A DNA stretch of 64,000 nt from JAQUOA01 sp037443785 (GTDB lineage: Bacteria > Bacteroidota > Ignavibacteria > UBA10030 > UBA8401). Below, one piece after another: positions 52,171 through 60,249 of the stretch (the stretch's first letter is position 1; each line of letters starts with the position of its first letter). The translations under genes and the position numbers were made by a program. The stretch covers positions 35,864 to 99,863 of the forward strand of contig JBBINR010000010.1 of NCBI GenBank assembly GCA_037443785.1, read 5' to 3'. The notes below the pieces were generated by a model. It was not told the origin of the DNA and made no database searches. It was given only the letters and a program-made list of their open reading frames with translations.

Positions 52171-53132
52171 TGATAGATCTCCTTTACAAAATTAACCGCA
52201 CGATTGCGGATATAGTTATTTTTTTCATTTTCAATTTGCTGCTTAAGTTTTTGCGCCACGGTATCGTCAAATTTGTTGCCGTCGATTCTGGCCGTTTCGA
52301 GTGCATTGATCGCCGCGATCCGCATTCCGGAATTTTTATCTTTGGCAAGGACATAGAGCAGCGCGTCACGAAGCTCATCATCAAATCTATACTGTTGCAA
52401 TGCACGCAAAGCTTTACCTCGGACTCCAGGATTTTCATCTTCTTTTAAACTTCTGATGAGCGCTTGTTTCACGGATGAATCCGCAAAGTGTCCTTGTTCT
52501 GCCTGTTGAGCAATTGCGTTGACCGTTCGCAATCGAATGCCATCGTTTGATTCATTCAGCAGGGCATAGGTTAAAATTTTTTGGACTTCGGGATTGTCGA
52601 TCTTTCCCTTAAGATGCATCGGGGTTACCGTTTCAAATTCAAATTCAACAATTCCATCGCTTGCATCACCATCAATAAATTTGATATTCGTAATTTGCGA
52701 ACTTTGGTCGCGTGAATTATTCGAATTTTTTATGGATTGGAAGGCGAAACCATTCTCATTTTGCGCGGAATGAAATACAAAATATCCGACAACGATTCCA
52801 ACCGCAAGAACTCCGGTGCCTCCGAACGCTAATTTGAGCGGGCCTTGAAAAAATTGCACAAACTGTTCGGCAGAACGAGTAACAAATGTTTTCTTATTCC
52901 GTTCACTCCGAAGCATCTGACGCAATTCTTTTCGGGATTCTTCCACAAGAGAATCGGAAACTTGTATTGAGATATTACCCTTAACTAATTTCTGAAATTC
53001 TTGGATACGTTCTAACTCCGCCTTTATTTCCGGATGGCTTTTTGCGTATTTTTCCAACTTCACCTGTTCTTCAGCATTCAATTCGCCGTAGGTTGAAAGC
53101 AGTAATAGCTCTTCGTATTCTTCTTTTTTCAT
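52167..53132 (-). CDS. Anti-sigma factor with membrane helix and C-terminal HEAT-like repeats
   Basis: 321 residues. The N-terminal 75 residues (YEELLLLSTYGELNAEEQVK, KLEKYAKSHPEIKAELERI) look like an anti-sigma zf-HC2-type helical domain without the zinc Cys/His. One membrane helix lies at about 100-121 (LAFGGTGVLAVGIVVGYFVF). The outer part (about 185-320) has four or so HEAT-like helical repeats, each with a D/N-x-G-(V/I/M)-R turn (NDGIRLRTVNAIAQQAEQ, NPGVRGKALRALQQY, NSGMRIAAINALETARI, YIRNRAVNFVKEI). It would hold the sigma factor encoded 4 nt upstream at the membrane and sense an envelope ligand through the repeats; this is inferred from architecture. Confidence 0.82.
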   Translation of the reverse strand: MKKEEYEELLLLSTYGELNAEEQVKLEKYAKSHPEIKAELERIQEFQKLVKGNISIQVSDSLVEESRKELRQMLRSERNKKTFVTRSAEQFVQFFQGPLKLAFGGTGVLAVGIVVGYFVFHSAQNENGFAFQSIKNSNNSRDQSSQITNIKFIDGDASDGIVEFEFETVTPMHLKGKIDNPEVQKILTYALLNESNDGIRLRTVNAIAQQAEQGHFADSSVKQALIRSLKEDENPGVRGKALRALQQYRFDDELRDALLYVLAKDKNSGMRIAAINALETARIDGNKFDDTVAQKLKQQIENEKNNYIRNRAVNFVKEIYQ

Positions 53133-53136
53133 AATG

Positions 53137-53694
53137 TTACACCGATAAATCTTTAAGATGGGTTCTCATTTTTTGTGTCGCCTCAAACAAATATTTTTTA
53201 ACTGTTCCTTCCGCACAATCCATCATTACAGCAATATCTTTAAGTTTTAAATCTTGAAAATGCCTCAGCGTAAATACGAGTTTCTGTTTAGGAGAAAGCA
53301 AATTCATCGCTTGCCGTATTTTGCTGGAAACTTCGAAATCTTCCGTATGGTTATCTTCATTCTTTTCACTGGGTGGATCAATGGTTAATTCGTTTTGATC
53401 GTCATACAGAGGCACCGCCATCATCTTTTTTTTTCTGGATCGGTACGTCAAACAGACATTTGTTGTTATTTTATAGAGCCACGTCGAAAATTCGCTTCGC
53501 CCTTCAAATTTTGGAAGAGCTCGATATACCCGCAAAAAAACATCCTGATAAATATCTTTTGCATCATCCGAACTCTGCGTAAAGCGAGAGGCAATAGTCA
53601 GCACATCTTTATCGTAGCGATAAATTAATTGCTCAAACGCGGTAAAATTACCAGCTTTGGATTGCTCGATAAGTTCTAAATCAGTCGGCGACAT
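53137..53694 (-). CDS. ECF-type RNA polymerase sigma factor
   Basis: 185 residues. Region 2 (about 22-90; IASRFTQSSDDAKDIYQDVF, GRSEFSTWLYKITTNVCL) binds the -10 element. Region 4 (about 125-180; LSPKQKLVFTLRHFQDLKLK, DIAVMMDCAEGTVKKYLFEA) binds -35. No region 1 or 3. First gene of an operon with its anti-sigma and the DUF4097 protein. A promoter of the type shared with the second ECF operon lies just upstream. Confidence 0.94.
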   Translation of the reverse strand: MSPTDLELIEQSKAGNFTAFEQLIYRYDKDVLTIASRFTQSSDDAKDIYQDVFLRVYRALPKFEGRSEFSTWLYKITTNVCLTYRSRKKKMMAVPLYDDQNELTIDPPSEKNEDNHTEDFEVSSKIRQAMNLLSPKQKLVFTLRHFQDLKLKDIAVMMDCAEGTVKKYLFEATQKMRTHLKDLSV

Positions 53695-53711
53695 ATTCTC
53701 GTATTTATTTA

Positions 53712-53740
53712 TTAGACTTCCGATGGTCAGAAATGGTTGG
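53712..53740 (-). promoter_or_regulatory. ECF-type promoter CCAACC-N17-GTCTAA before the sigma gene
   Basis: CCAACC at 53735-53740, 17-base spacer, GTCTAA at 53712-53717 on the minus strand. The AAC core at -35 is the hallmark of ECF promoters, and the same spacing and -10 recur before the other ECF gene (63776-63804). Suggests autoregulation. Confidence 0.5.
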
Positions 53741-53793
53741 GGAGGAATTTGAACCGCAATAATAATTATATTGTTATATTCTTACGAATAATT

Positions 53794-54189
53794 ATGAAAA
53801 AGTTCCCATTTTTCTTTCTTTGGCTGGCCGGAATCGTTTATGGTCAGCAAAATTCATTCGATTTTTATATCGAAAAGGAAAATACTATTCCGGTTTTGCA
53901 GTTGAAATCGAAAGAAACCTTTCCTTGCGTTGGCTATGCAATTCGAGCTTCTCAAGCGTGGAATAACGATACCGTTATTATAGACATAAGGGGCTTTTTG
54001 AAGCCAGCCAATTGTCCTGGCGGATTAGATATTGCAATGTCGCGTTTTCAGTTACAGTGCGCTGCCAAAAAGCAATTTTGGATGAAGATTCGATGGAATG
54101 CTACTGTCGATCTTTGGATAATTTCTTTCGATGGTGAAAATTATACTGCGGAACCAGTCAGAAATATGTTTACATCGTGGATGAGATAA
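53794..54189 (+). CDS. Small secreted protein, unknown function
   Basis: 131 residues from the ATG at 53794, chosen because a signal peptide follows (MKKFPFFFLWLAGIVYGQ, cleavage near residue 18). An open frame reaching further upstream has no SD and no sensible N-terminus. The mature part has three Cys (in TFPCVGYAIR, PANCPGG and LQCAAK) and mixed beta-type sequence. I do not recognise the family. Divergent from the ECF sigma gene with a 99-bp shared upstream region, so it could be co-regulated, but no matching ECF promoter faces it. Confidence 0.6.
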   Translation: MKKFPFFFLWLAGIVYGQQNSFDFYIEKENTIPVLQLKSKETFPCVGYAIRASQAWNNDTVIIDIRGFLKPANCPGGLDIAMSRFQLQCAAKKQFWMKIRWNATVDLWIISFDGENYTAEPVRNMFTSWMR

Positions 54190-54262
54190 AAAAATTGCCT
54201 GAAAAATTTATTTCCAAGCAATCACGGGCAAGAAACAAAATTTTAGAAACAACCTTCCAAAA

Positions 54263-54655
54263 CTACGGCTTATCTGTTTCAATGATCAGTGTCCGCTTTT
54301 GCGAATCAGTGGTGGTTTTGTAGCGAAATTGGACGTCGAAAAACACCGAAGACGCTCGACGTTTGTTGTTATCCATTTCAGGCTGCCATTTTACTTTCTT
54401 CACGGCGTTTTCAATCGCCGAATCAAAAATATTATAACCGGAGATCATAATATCAACGACATTACCGGCGCTGTCAATTTTCACGGCAACATTTGATGTT
54501 GCTTCAACACCCGCACGCCGAGCGATTTCCGGATAACTCATTAAACTTTTGAGTGAATCCCATCCAACGGCCGGCTTCGCAGATTGATTACCACGCATCG
54601 GTTGAGCATACATACAACTTACGGCAAGCAAAAACACAACGAAGATCTGTTTCAT
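54263..54655 (-). CDS. TonB C-terminal-domain protein, secreted, without membrane anchor
   Basis: 130 residues. A signal peptide (1-17, ending CMYAQ) is followed by a TonB_C-like fold (about 38-115): YPEIARRAGVEATSNVAVKI, DSAGNVVDIMISGYNIFDSA and IENAVKKVKWQPEM. The usual N-terminal membrane anchor and Pro-rich spanner of TonB are missing, so it cannot energise receptors itself. Such stand-alone domains may bind peptidoglycan or receptor plugs. AAAGGA precedes the ATG. Convergent with the small secreted protein gene. Confidence 0.8.
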   Translation of the reverse strand: MKQIFVVFLLAVSCMYAQPMRGNQSAKPAVGWDSLKSLMSYPEIARRAGVEATSNVAVKIDSAGNVVDIMISGYNIFDSAIENAVKKVKWQPEMDNNKRRASSVFFDVQFRYKTTTDSQKRTLIIETDKP

Positions 54656-54700
54656 TGGAATCCTTTGAGATTGTTTGACGATTGAAATGTCCCTCCTTTT

Positions 54701-54715
54701 CTTGATTAAATCAAG
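54701..54715. promoter_or_regulatory. Palindrome CTTGATTAAATCAAG upstream of the enoyl-CoA hydratase gene
   Basis: A perfect 15-base palindrome in the gap between the divergent TonB_C and enoyl-CoA hydratase genes. Its shape suits a dimeric repressor. It resembles an FNR box but the spacer is 3 bases, not 4. Confidence 0.35.
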
Positions 54716-54791
54716 TGGGAAAAAACTTCTCTTTCATTTTCCCTAACCTTCGCATATATTTCTGCATTGACAACCAATCAACGGAGAATGT

Positions 54792-55565
54792 ATGTCCCAC
54801 CAAACGCTCATCATCACAAAACACGATGGCTATGCAATTATTCAGATCAACAGGCCGCAGGCACTGAATGCTTTAAACACTCTGGTACTGAATGAATTAT
54901 ATGAAGCACTCTTTGAAATAGATCACGATGACGCAATCGGATGTTCAATTCTTACAGGAAATGAAAAAGCTTTTGCTGCTGGAGCGGACATCAAAGAGAT
55001 GGTTGACAAATCCGAAAAGCAAATGGTGAAGGACAACCAGTTTGCACCATTCGATCATCTCCGAAAAATAAAAAAACCAATCATTGCTGCCGTGGGCGGT
55101 TTTGCACTTGGCGGAGGATGCGAATTAGTAATGTCGTGCGACATTATTATTGCCAGCGACACGGCAAAATTTGGTCAGCCGGAAATCAATCTTGGAGTCA
55201 TTCCAGGAATGGGCGGGACGCAGAGGTTAACAAAGGCCGTAGGGAAGTATCGAGCAATGGAATTAATACTTATGGGTGAAATGTTCACCGCTGACGAAGC
55301 ACAGCAATGGGGGCTTATCAACAAAGTAGTGCCGGCTGAACACTTGTTGAATGAAGCAAAAATCATCGCAAAAAAAATTGCATCAAAACCAAAGATGGCC
55401 GTTCAGGCCGTAAAAGAAATGATCCTTAAATCATATAACGCTCATCTTGACGATTCACTCGATTTCGAACGGCAACGGTTTAACTCCTTATTTGCAACGG
55501 AAGACCAAAAAGAAGGAATGAAAGCGTTCATAGAAAAACGAAAACCTGAATGGAAAAATAAATAA
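54792..55565 (+). CDS. Enoyl-CoA hydratase (crotonase family)
   Basis: 257 residues, typical length. Hydrates trans-2-enoyl-CoA in fatty-acid breakdown or butyrate metabolism. Oxyanion-hole segments FAAGADIKEM (61-70) and GFALGGGCELV (103-113) are present. The catalytic pair is E111 (GGGCE) and E131 (FGQPEINLGVIPGMGG), matching E144 and E164 of the rat enzyme, so a true hydratase is likely. GGAG lies 5 nt before the ATG. A 3-hydroxyacyl-CoA dehydrogenase for the next step is encoded about 3 kb downstream. Confidence 0.95.
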   Translation: MSHQTLIITKHDGYAIIQINRPQALNALNTLVLNELYEALFEIDHDDAIGCSILTGNEKAFAAGADIKEMVDKSEKQMVKDNQFAPFDHLRKIKKPIIAAVGGFALGGGCELVMSCDIIIASDTAKFGQPEINLGVIPGMGGTQRLTKAVGKYRAMELILMGEMFTADEAQQWGLINKVVPAEHLLNEAKIIAKKIASKPKMAVQAVKEMILKSYNAHLDDSLDFERQRFNSLFATEDQKEGMKAFIEKRKPEWKNK

Positions 55566-55596
55566 CACTCCTCACACCACAATGCAAAAGGTACTT

Positions 55597-56460
55597 ATGC
55601 AGAGAACGATTACTTCCCGCATCCTGATAATAAGTTCTGTGTGTTTAATATTTTTTTCCCAAGCCGGGGCACAGCCGATATGGAATGCCAATCCATCCAT
55701 GAAAGAGATTTCAGCAACGTATATTCAGCCCACACTTAAAAGTCTTTTTGGAGAATTAAAGGGATATGGATTAAACATTGGGGCAAAAATTCAACTTAGT
55801 GAAAAAAAAGCCATCGTCCTTACTATCCCTTATTTTCACGGAAAGGTTCAGTATTCGACATTTTATATTTACCCATCTTCAATACCGCAAACGTATACTG
55901 AAACTCACAATTCATTCGGCAATATTTATGTGGGCTTAGAAAATCACAAAGAGAACTCTTCTGTGTGGACAAACTTTGGGATTTTCCTCCCTACGTCCGA
56001 TGCAACAAAAATACTTGCCTTGTCAATGGGAATGATAGGCGATCCTGATCAATACGAATCAGCGTATCCGCACGCAATATTGCTATCATTTCGGGTCAAC
56101 AATCGATACACATTTGAGCCCGAAGGTTTCGGATTGGTTACTCGCGCAGGTGTTTCCGGTGCGTTTCGAACAAAGAAAGAAGAATTTTCTCCGAACGATG
56201 TCTTTGAAGCATTTCTCAATTACGCATTGCAGCCATCCTATTCATCAGAAACAATTAGTTTTCTCATTGGCTTCTCCGGTAAATTGATTTTAACCGAAAG
56301 CGGAAGCATTTCAAACCGTGTCCTTCATCAATTTGGACTTTCTGGAAATTATACGATAGGTCAATTTAAACCCGGCGCTTTTATCAGAATACCGCTTAAT
56401 ACAAATCTTTCGAATGTGATTGATAATGTATACGGCTTTTCGGTCGCTGCTGAGTTTTGA
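55597..56460 (+). CDS. Predicted outer-membrane beta-barrel protein, unknown function
   Basis: 287 residues from the ATG at 55597 (AAAGG 5 nt upstream; an ATG five codons earlier is an alternative). The signal peptide is SRILIISSVCLIFFSQAGAQ. The rest alternates polar and hydrophobic residues with many aromatic strand ends, closing in VIDNVYGFSVAAEF with a terminal Phe, the usual C-terminal barrel signal. I do not recognise a family. Ends 11 bases before the methyltransferase gene, so the two are probably co-transcribed. Confidence 0.65.
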   Translation: MQRTITSRILIISSVCLIFFSQAGAQPIWNANPSMKEISATYIQPTLKSLFGELKGYGLNIGAKIQLSEKKAIVLTIPYFHGKVQYSTFYIYPSSIPQTYTETHNSFGNIYVGLENHKENSSVWTNFGIFLPTSDATKILALSMGMIGDPDQYESAYPHAILLSFRVNNRYTFEPEGFGLVTRAGVSGAFRTKKEEFSPNDVFEAFLNYALQPSYSSETISFLIGFSGKLILTESGSISNRVLHQFGLSGNYTIGQFKPGAFIRIPLNTNLSNVIDNVYGFSVAAEF

Positions 56461-56471
56461 CATGAAAAAAT

Positions 56472-57077
56472 ATGGATAGCTCCTACCTTTCGTCGATCCC
56501 GCTTTCTCAAAGCGATCGTATTCTGCATTCGAACGGATTTGATCTGATGAAAGAATATTTTTTAATTGCCAGTCATGTCCATACATCCTCATTAAATGTT
56601 GTTGAACTTGCAACAGGAACCGGAAGGATGTGTGCAGTCCTTTCCGGATTATTTCCGTTCGTCATCACAGGCGATATTTCTCTTGACGATTTTCCGCGTG
56701 CACAAGAACGGATTCCGCCTCAATTCAAGGACAGCGTTTGTTTCATTCAGTTAAACATGGAATCTCTTCCTTTTGCTTCAAATTCCTTGCAAACAATTTT
56801 TTGTATGAACACGGTTCATGAAGTTTCCAATCCTTTGTTATGCGTTGATGAAATGATTCGCGTACTGCATCCGAACGGAGTGTTGACCGTTGGTGATTTT
56901 AACTGCCGGGGGTTTGAAATGATGCAATTGGTTCACAAAATCGTCTATCATAATAATCACAACAAAGGAAAACTGTCCATCAACGATGTTGGAGGCATAT
57001 TGAGTAAAAGATTTTTACGTTGTAAAACAATCGAAACACCGCTCAATAGCACAATAATCGCAACGGGAAAAAATTGA
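56472..57077 (+). CDS. Class I SAM-dependent methyltransferase
   Basis: 201 residues. Motif I VVELATGTGR (43-52) binds S-adenosylmethionine. The acidic end of strand 2 (ITGDISLDDF), motif III-like LNMESLPFASNSLQTIFCMN and motif IV VLHPNGVLTVGDF follow the UbiE/Methyltransf_11 pattern. The substrate is not evident. The C-terminus is slightly short for the UbiE group. Confidence 0.85.
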   Translation: MDSSYLSSIPLSQSDRILHSNGFDLMKEYFLIASHVHTSSLNVVELATGTGRMCAVLSGLFPFVITGDISLDDFPRAQERIPPQFKDSVCFIQLNMESLPFASNSLQTIFCMNTVHEVSNPLLCVDEMIRVLHPNGVLTVGDFNCRGFEMMQLVHKIVYHNNHNKGKLSINDVGGILSKRFLRCKTIETPLNSTIIATGKN

Positions 57078-57200
57078 TTTTTTCGAATTTCCTATTTGCG
57101 AATGCATCGAAGATGGAATATATTCACTTATTGGAAATTGCTGCTAACAATCAACGTATCAACTATCCATGACCATTATAGAATTTGAAAGGGTTTTTTT

Positions 57201-58361
57201 ATGCGTATCGGAATATTGACCGGCGGCGGCGACGTTCCCGGTTTGAATCCCTGTATCAAAGAAGTTGTGTATCATGCATCGGATGCCGGCGCGGAAGTGT
57301 ACGGCATTCGGCGAGGCTGGGGCGGGTTGTTGAATTTCAACATTGATAATGTTGAAGATCAAAAAAATTGGATTCTTCCTTTAACAAAACAAAACACTCG
57401 CACCATCGATCGTTCGGGCGGAACATTCCTTCACACCTCGCGAACAAATCCGCAAAAGGTGAAGTGGTCGGATGTCCCAAAATTTTTACAGGATCCGAAA
57501 AACCCGCCAAAAAAAGATGATCCGGTGAGCGATTTCACTCCGCACGTGCTTCGCGTTTTAGAACACTTAAAGATTGATGTTCTGATCACGATTGGCGGCG
57601 ACGATACACAAAGTTTTGCTGTACGATTAAACGAAGAGAAGTTTCCGGTCGTTTCAATTCCAAAAACGATGGATAACGATGTGTATGGAACGGATTACTG
57701 TATCGGATTTTCCACGGCGGTAACGCGCAGTGTTGAATTTATTACCAACCTTCGCACATCTGCCGGTTCACACGAACGTATCGCCGTCATCGAATTATTC
57801 GGACGCAATTCCGGTGAAACGTCGCTCATCTCCGCATACCTTTCCGGTGTTGACCGCGCAATTATTTCCGAAGTTCATTTTGATCCGGAAAAACTTTCCA
57901 GATTGTTAATGGATGACAAAAAAAATAATCCCAGCGGCTATGCCGTTATGACGATTTCCGAAGGTGCGCAGATGGTCGGCGGAAAGGTTGTTGAGTACGG
58001 ACAATCAGATGCCTACGGACATAAAAAACTTGGAGGCATCGGACAGATCACCGGTGAAGCAATTCAAAAAATCACCGGATCGCATATTATCAACCAACAG
58101 GTTGCATACTTAATGCGAAGCGGTGAACCCGATGCATTGGACAGAATGGTAGCAATGTGTTATGCAAATCTTGCGACCGATATGGTCTTGAAAAAACATA
58201 CGGGCAGAATGGTTGCGTTGCGCGATGGAAAGTACACGACTGTTCCGTTGAAATCGATTATGGACGGCACGAAGCGAGTTGATGTGCAGGAATTGTATGA
58301 TTCCGAAAATTACCGTCCAAAAGTCTTCAACGTTATCGGCAAGCCGATGTTCTTATACTGA
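57201..58361 (+). CDS. pfp: 6-phosphofructokinase, pyrophosphate-type signature
   Basis: 386 residues of the PFK-A fold. Phosphorylates fructose 6-phosphate in glycolysis. Motifs: MRIGILTGGGDVPGLN (1-16), TIGGDDTQ (130-137), VSIPKTMDNDVYGTD (151-165), ELFGRNSGETSL, and the sugar-phosphate region. ATP-dependent PFK has GGDG and PGTIDND. Here the two deciding positions (E. coli G104 and G124) are D135 and K155, the combination found in pyrophosphate-dependent enzymes, which also work in reverse. D158 is the catalytic base. Longer than E. coli PfkA by about 65 residues, including a loop at about 75-115. GAAAGG precedes the ATG. Confidence 0.9.
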   Translation: MRIGILTGGGDVPGLNPCIKEVVYHASDAGAEVYGIRRGWGGLLNFNIDNVEDQKNWILPLTKQNTRTIDRSGGTFLHTSRTNPQKVKWSDVPKFLQDPKNPPKKDDPVSDFTPHVLRVLEHLKIDVLITIGGDDTQSFAVRLNEEKFPVVSIPKTMDNDVYGTDYCIGFSTAVTRSVEFITNLRTSAGSHERIAVIELFGRNSGETSLISAYLSGVDRAIISEVHFDPEKLSRLLMDDKKNNPSGYAVMTISEGAQMVGGKVVEYGQSDAYGHKKLGGIGQITGEAIQKITGSHIINQQVAYLMRSGEPDALDRMVAMCYANLATDMVLKKHTGRMVALRDGKYTTVPLKSIMDGTKRVDVQELYDSENYRPKVFNVIGKPMFLY

Positions 58362-58394
58362 TATTTTTTACACGGAGAATGCGAAAACACATCT

Positions 58395-58423
58395 CAAGCT
58401 CCCAAATATTCTTTGGGAGCTTG
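58395..58423 (+). terminator. Hairpin after the phosphofructokinase gene
   Basis: CAAGCTCCCAAA (58395-58406) and TTTGGGAGCTTG (58412-58423) form a perfect 12-bp stem with a five-base loop, 34 bases after the stop. The downstream T-run is poor, so termination may need Rho or the hairpin may protect the mRNA end. The 189-base gap shows nothing else I can name. Confidence 0.55.
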
Positions 58424-58550
58424 ACTAATTGTATGGATTCGCAATGCGTTTCGTGTAATGTTCGTATAAACCTTTTGTATTTCCCCCAATCATTCCGTAA
58501 TTTCTTCCAGCAAATTTCTCATTCCTTCATTTTATATTTTTATTTTACTT

Positions 58551-59411
58551 ATGGCATTATCTATCGGAATTGTCGGAGCAGGAACAATGGGCGCGGGAAT
58601 TGCTCACGCCGCTGCGCTTTATCAATGCAACGTGTCGCTGTATGACATCAATGAAGAAGTGATTCGTACTGGTATCAACAGAATCACTGCTGAGATGAAA
58701 AAAAGCGTTGAGAAGAATAAAATATCAGATGAGGATATGAAGGCGGCAATCGGCAGAATCAAGAAACGAACGAACATTAACGATCTCGACACGTGCGACA
58801 TTATTATTGAAGCAGTCCTGGAAGATATCCGCGTAAAGAAAGATCTGTTCAAAAAACTTGATCAAATTGCGCATCATACCGCTCTGCTCGCAACCAATAC
58901 ATCGTCTCTCTCCGTTACCTCAATCGCATCGGCAACCAAAAGGCCGGAACGCGTCGTTGGGCTTCATTTTTTTAATCCCGCGTATTTGGTAAAACTTGTT
59001 GAAGTGGTTCGCGGAAAACTTACGTCCGATGACACGATAACGCAGGCTATGGAAATTGTTCACAAGATCGGCAAGAAAACTATTGTATCACAAGATTCAC
59101 CCGGCTTTGTCGTGAACCGCATTACACGCTCATTCTATAATGAATCGTTGAATATTTTAGGAGAAGGAACTGCTTCTCTTGAGGAGATCGACCGGATTGT
59201 AAAAAAGAGCGGTGGTTTTAAAAGCGGACCATTCGAATTGATGGACACCGGCGGAATAGATACCGAACTTTCTATTTCCGAAGCAATTTACGAGCAAACG
59301 TACCGTGATCCGCGATTCCGTCCGCATCCGATCCAAAAACAAATGGTTGAAGCGGGATTGTTCGGCAAAAAATCAAAAAAAGGTTTTTATAATTACGAAG
59401 AAACAAAATGA
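58551..59411 (+). CDS. 3-hydroxyacyl-CoA (3-hydroxybutyryl-CoA) dehydrogenase
   Basis: 286 residues. Oxidises 3-hydroxyacyl-CoA with NAD. The Rossmann motif GIVGAGTMGAG (6-16) with D32 binds NAD. The active-site residues S118 (NTSSL), H139 (GLHFFNP), E151 (LVEVVRG) and N189 (FVVNRIT) are all present. The C-terminal domain ends FGKKSKKGFYNYEE. No SD is visible before the ATG. It overlaps the next gene by 4 nt (ATGA), so the two proteins are made together. Confidence 0.95.
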   Translation: MALSIGIVGAGTMGAGIAHAAALYQCNVSLYDINEEVIRTGINRITAEMKKSVEKNKISDEDMKAAIGRIKKRTNINDLDTCDIIIEAVLEDIRVKKDLFKKLDQIAHHTALLATNTSSLSVTSIASATKRPERVVGLHFFNPAYLVKLVEVVRGKLTSDDTITQAMEIVHKIGKKTIVSQDSPGFVVNRITRSFYNESLNILGEGTASLEEIDRIVKKSGGFKSGPFELMDTGGIDTELSISEAIYEQTYRDPRFRPHPIQKQMVEAGLFGKKSKKGFYNYEETK

Positions 59412-60214
59412 CACTAAAGAAACGGACAAAAATACAATCAGAGACAGCTGCAAAAGCAGCATCACATCAAGCAAAACCAGCTTCGGCAGAGTTAAAAACA
59501 ATGGCATGCCTGCTTGGCAGTGAACAATTAGTGAGTGAATATTCTGCGGTGCTGCAGGAAAAAGGTATTGCCGTTATTGAACTGAAGAATCTTGCTTCGC
59601 TAAAGACTTCGGCAAAAAAAATTACCATTGCGTTCGAGTTGACATTGAACGATGCTGAAACAAAATTCAAAAATCTTTCAGCTCTCGATGAAGCACTGCC
59701 TGCGGAAATTCCAATTGTGACGTCCGCAATAACCGAAACTGTGCTCGCTCAAGTTCACACAATGAAAAATAAAGAACGAATCATTGGCATTGCGTCGTTC
59801 CCCACGTTGCTTGAAAACTCCCTCGTTGAATTGTCACCATCGCTCTATACGAAGCAAGAAATCGCAGACAAGACAAAAGATTTTTTTACGACAATCAAAA
59901 AGGAAAGCGTTATTGTCGAAGATGCCGTCGGAATGGTGATGCCGAGGATTCTTTGCCAGATTATTAACGAAGCACTCTTTACGGTTGCGCATGACGTTGC
60001 GAATCCGAAAGATGTTGATGAAGCGATGAAACACGGTGCACATTTCCCCCATGCCCCGATTGAGTGGGGAGAAAAAATCGGATTCAAAAATATTGTCGGG
60101 GTGCTGGATGCCTTGTATAAGAATCATGGCGAAGAAAAATATCGTGTTGCTCCATTGCTGCGACAGATGGCGATCGCTGGAACATTTTGGGGAAAAAATC
60201 ACATCGAAACATAG
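59408..60214 (+). CDS. 3-hydroxyacyl-CoA dehydrogenase-like pseudoenzyme, coupled partner
   Basis: 268 residues, colinear with the upstream dehydrogenase. Ungapped alignment of KERIIGIASFPTLLENSLVE with PERVVGLHFFNPAYLVKLVE shows catalytic His replaced by A129 and Asn by P179 (GMVMPRIL), while the Glu is kept (E141). The NAD glycine motif is gone (ACLLGSEQLV), and a charged Lys/Ala-rich tail of about 30 residues precedes it. The C-terminal helical domain (ILCQIINEALFTVAHDVANP, HFPHAPIEWGEKIGFKNIVG) is well kept. A structural or regulatory subunit dimerising with the active enzyme is likely. Start chosen for the ATGA overlap. Confidence 0.8.
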   Translation: MTLKKRTKIQSETAAKAASHQAKPASAELKTMACLLGSEQLVSEYSAVLQEKGIAVIELKNLASLKTSAKKITIAFELTLNDAETKFKNLSALDEALPAEIPIVTSAITETVLAQVHTMKNKERIIGIASFPTLLENSLVELSPSLYTKQEIADKTKDFFTTIKKESVIVEDAVGMVMPRILCQIINEALFTVAHDVANPKDVDEAMKHGAHFPHAPIEWGEKIGFKNIVGVLDALYKNHGEEKYRVAPLLRQMAIAGTFWGKNHIET

Positions 60215-60249
60215 TTCACGTTAGCTGTCACACCATTCATGGAGGTAAT

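Noticed and set aside
54263..54655. Complete TonB energy transducer
   Set aside because: It has a cleavable signal peptide and no membrane anchor or Pro-rich spanner, so only the C-terminal fold is TonB-like.
54701..54715. FNR box
   Set aside because: TTGAT and ATCAA are separated by 3 bases, not the 4 required; kept only as an unnamed palindrome.
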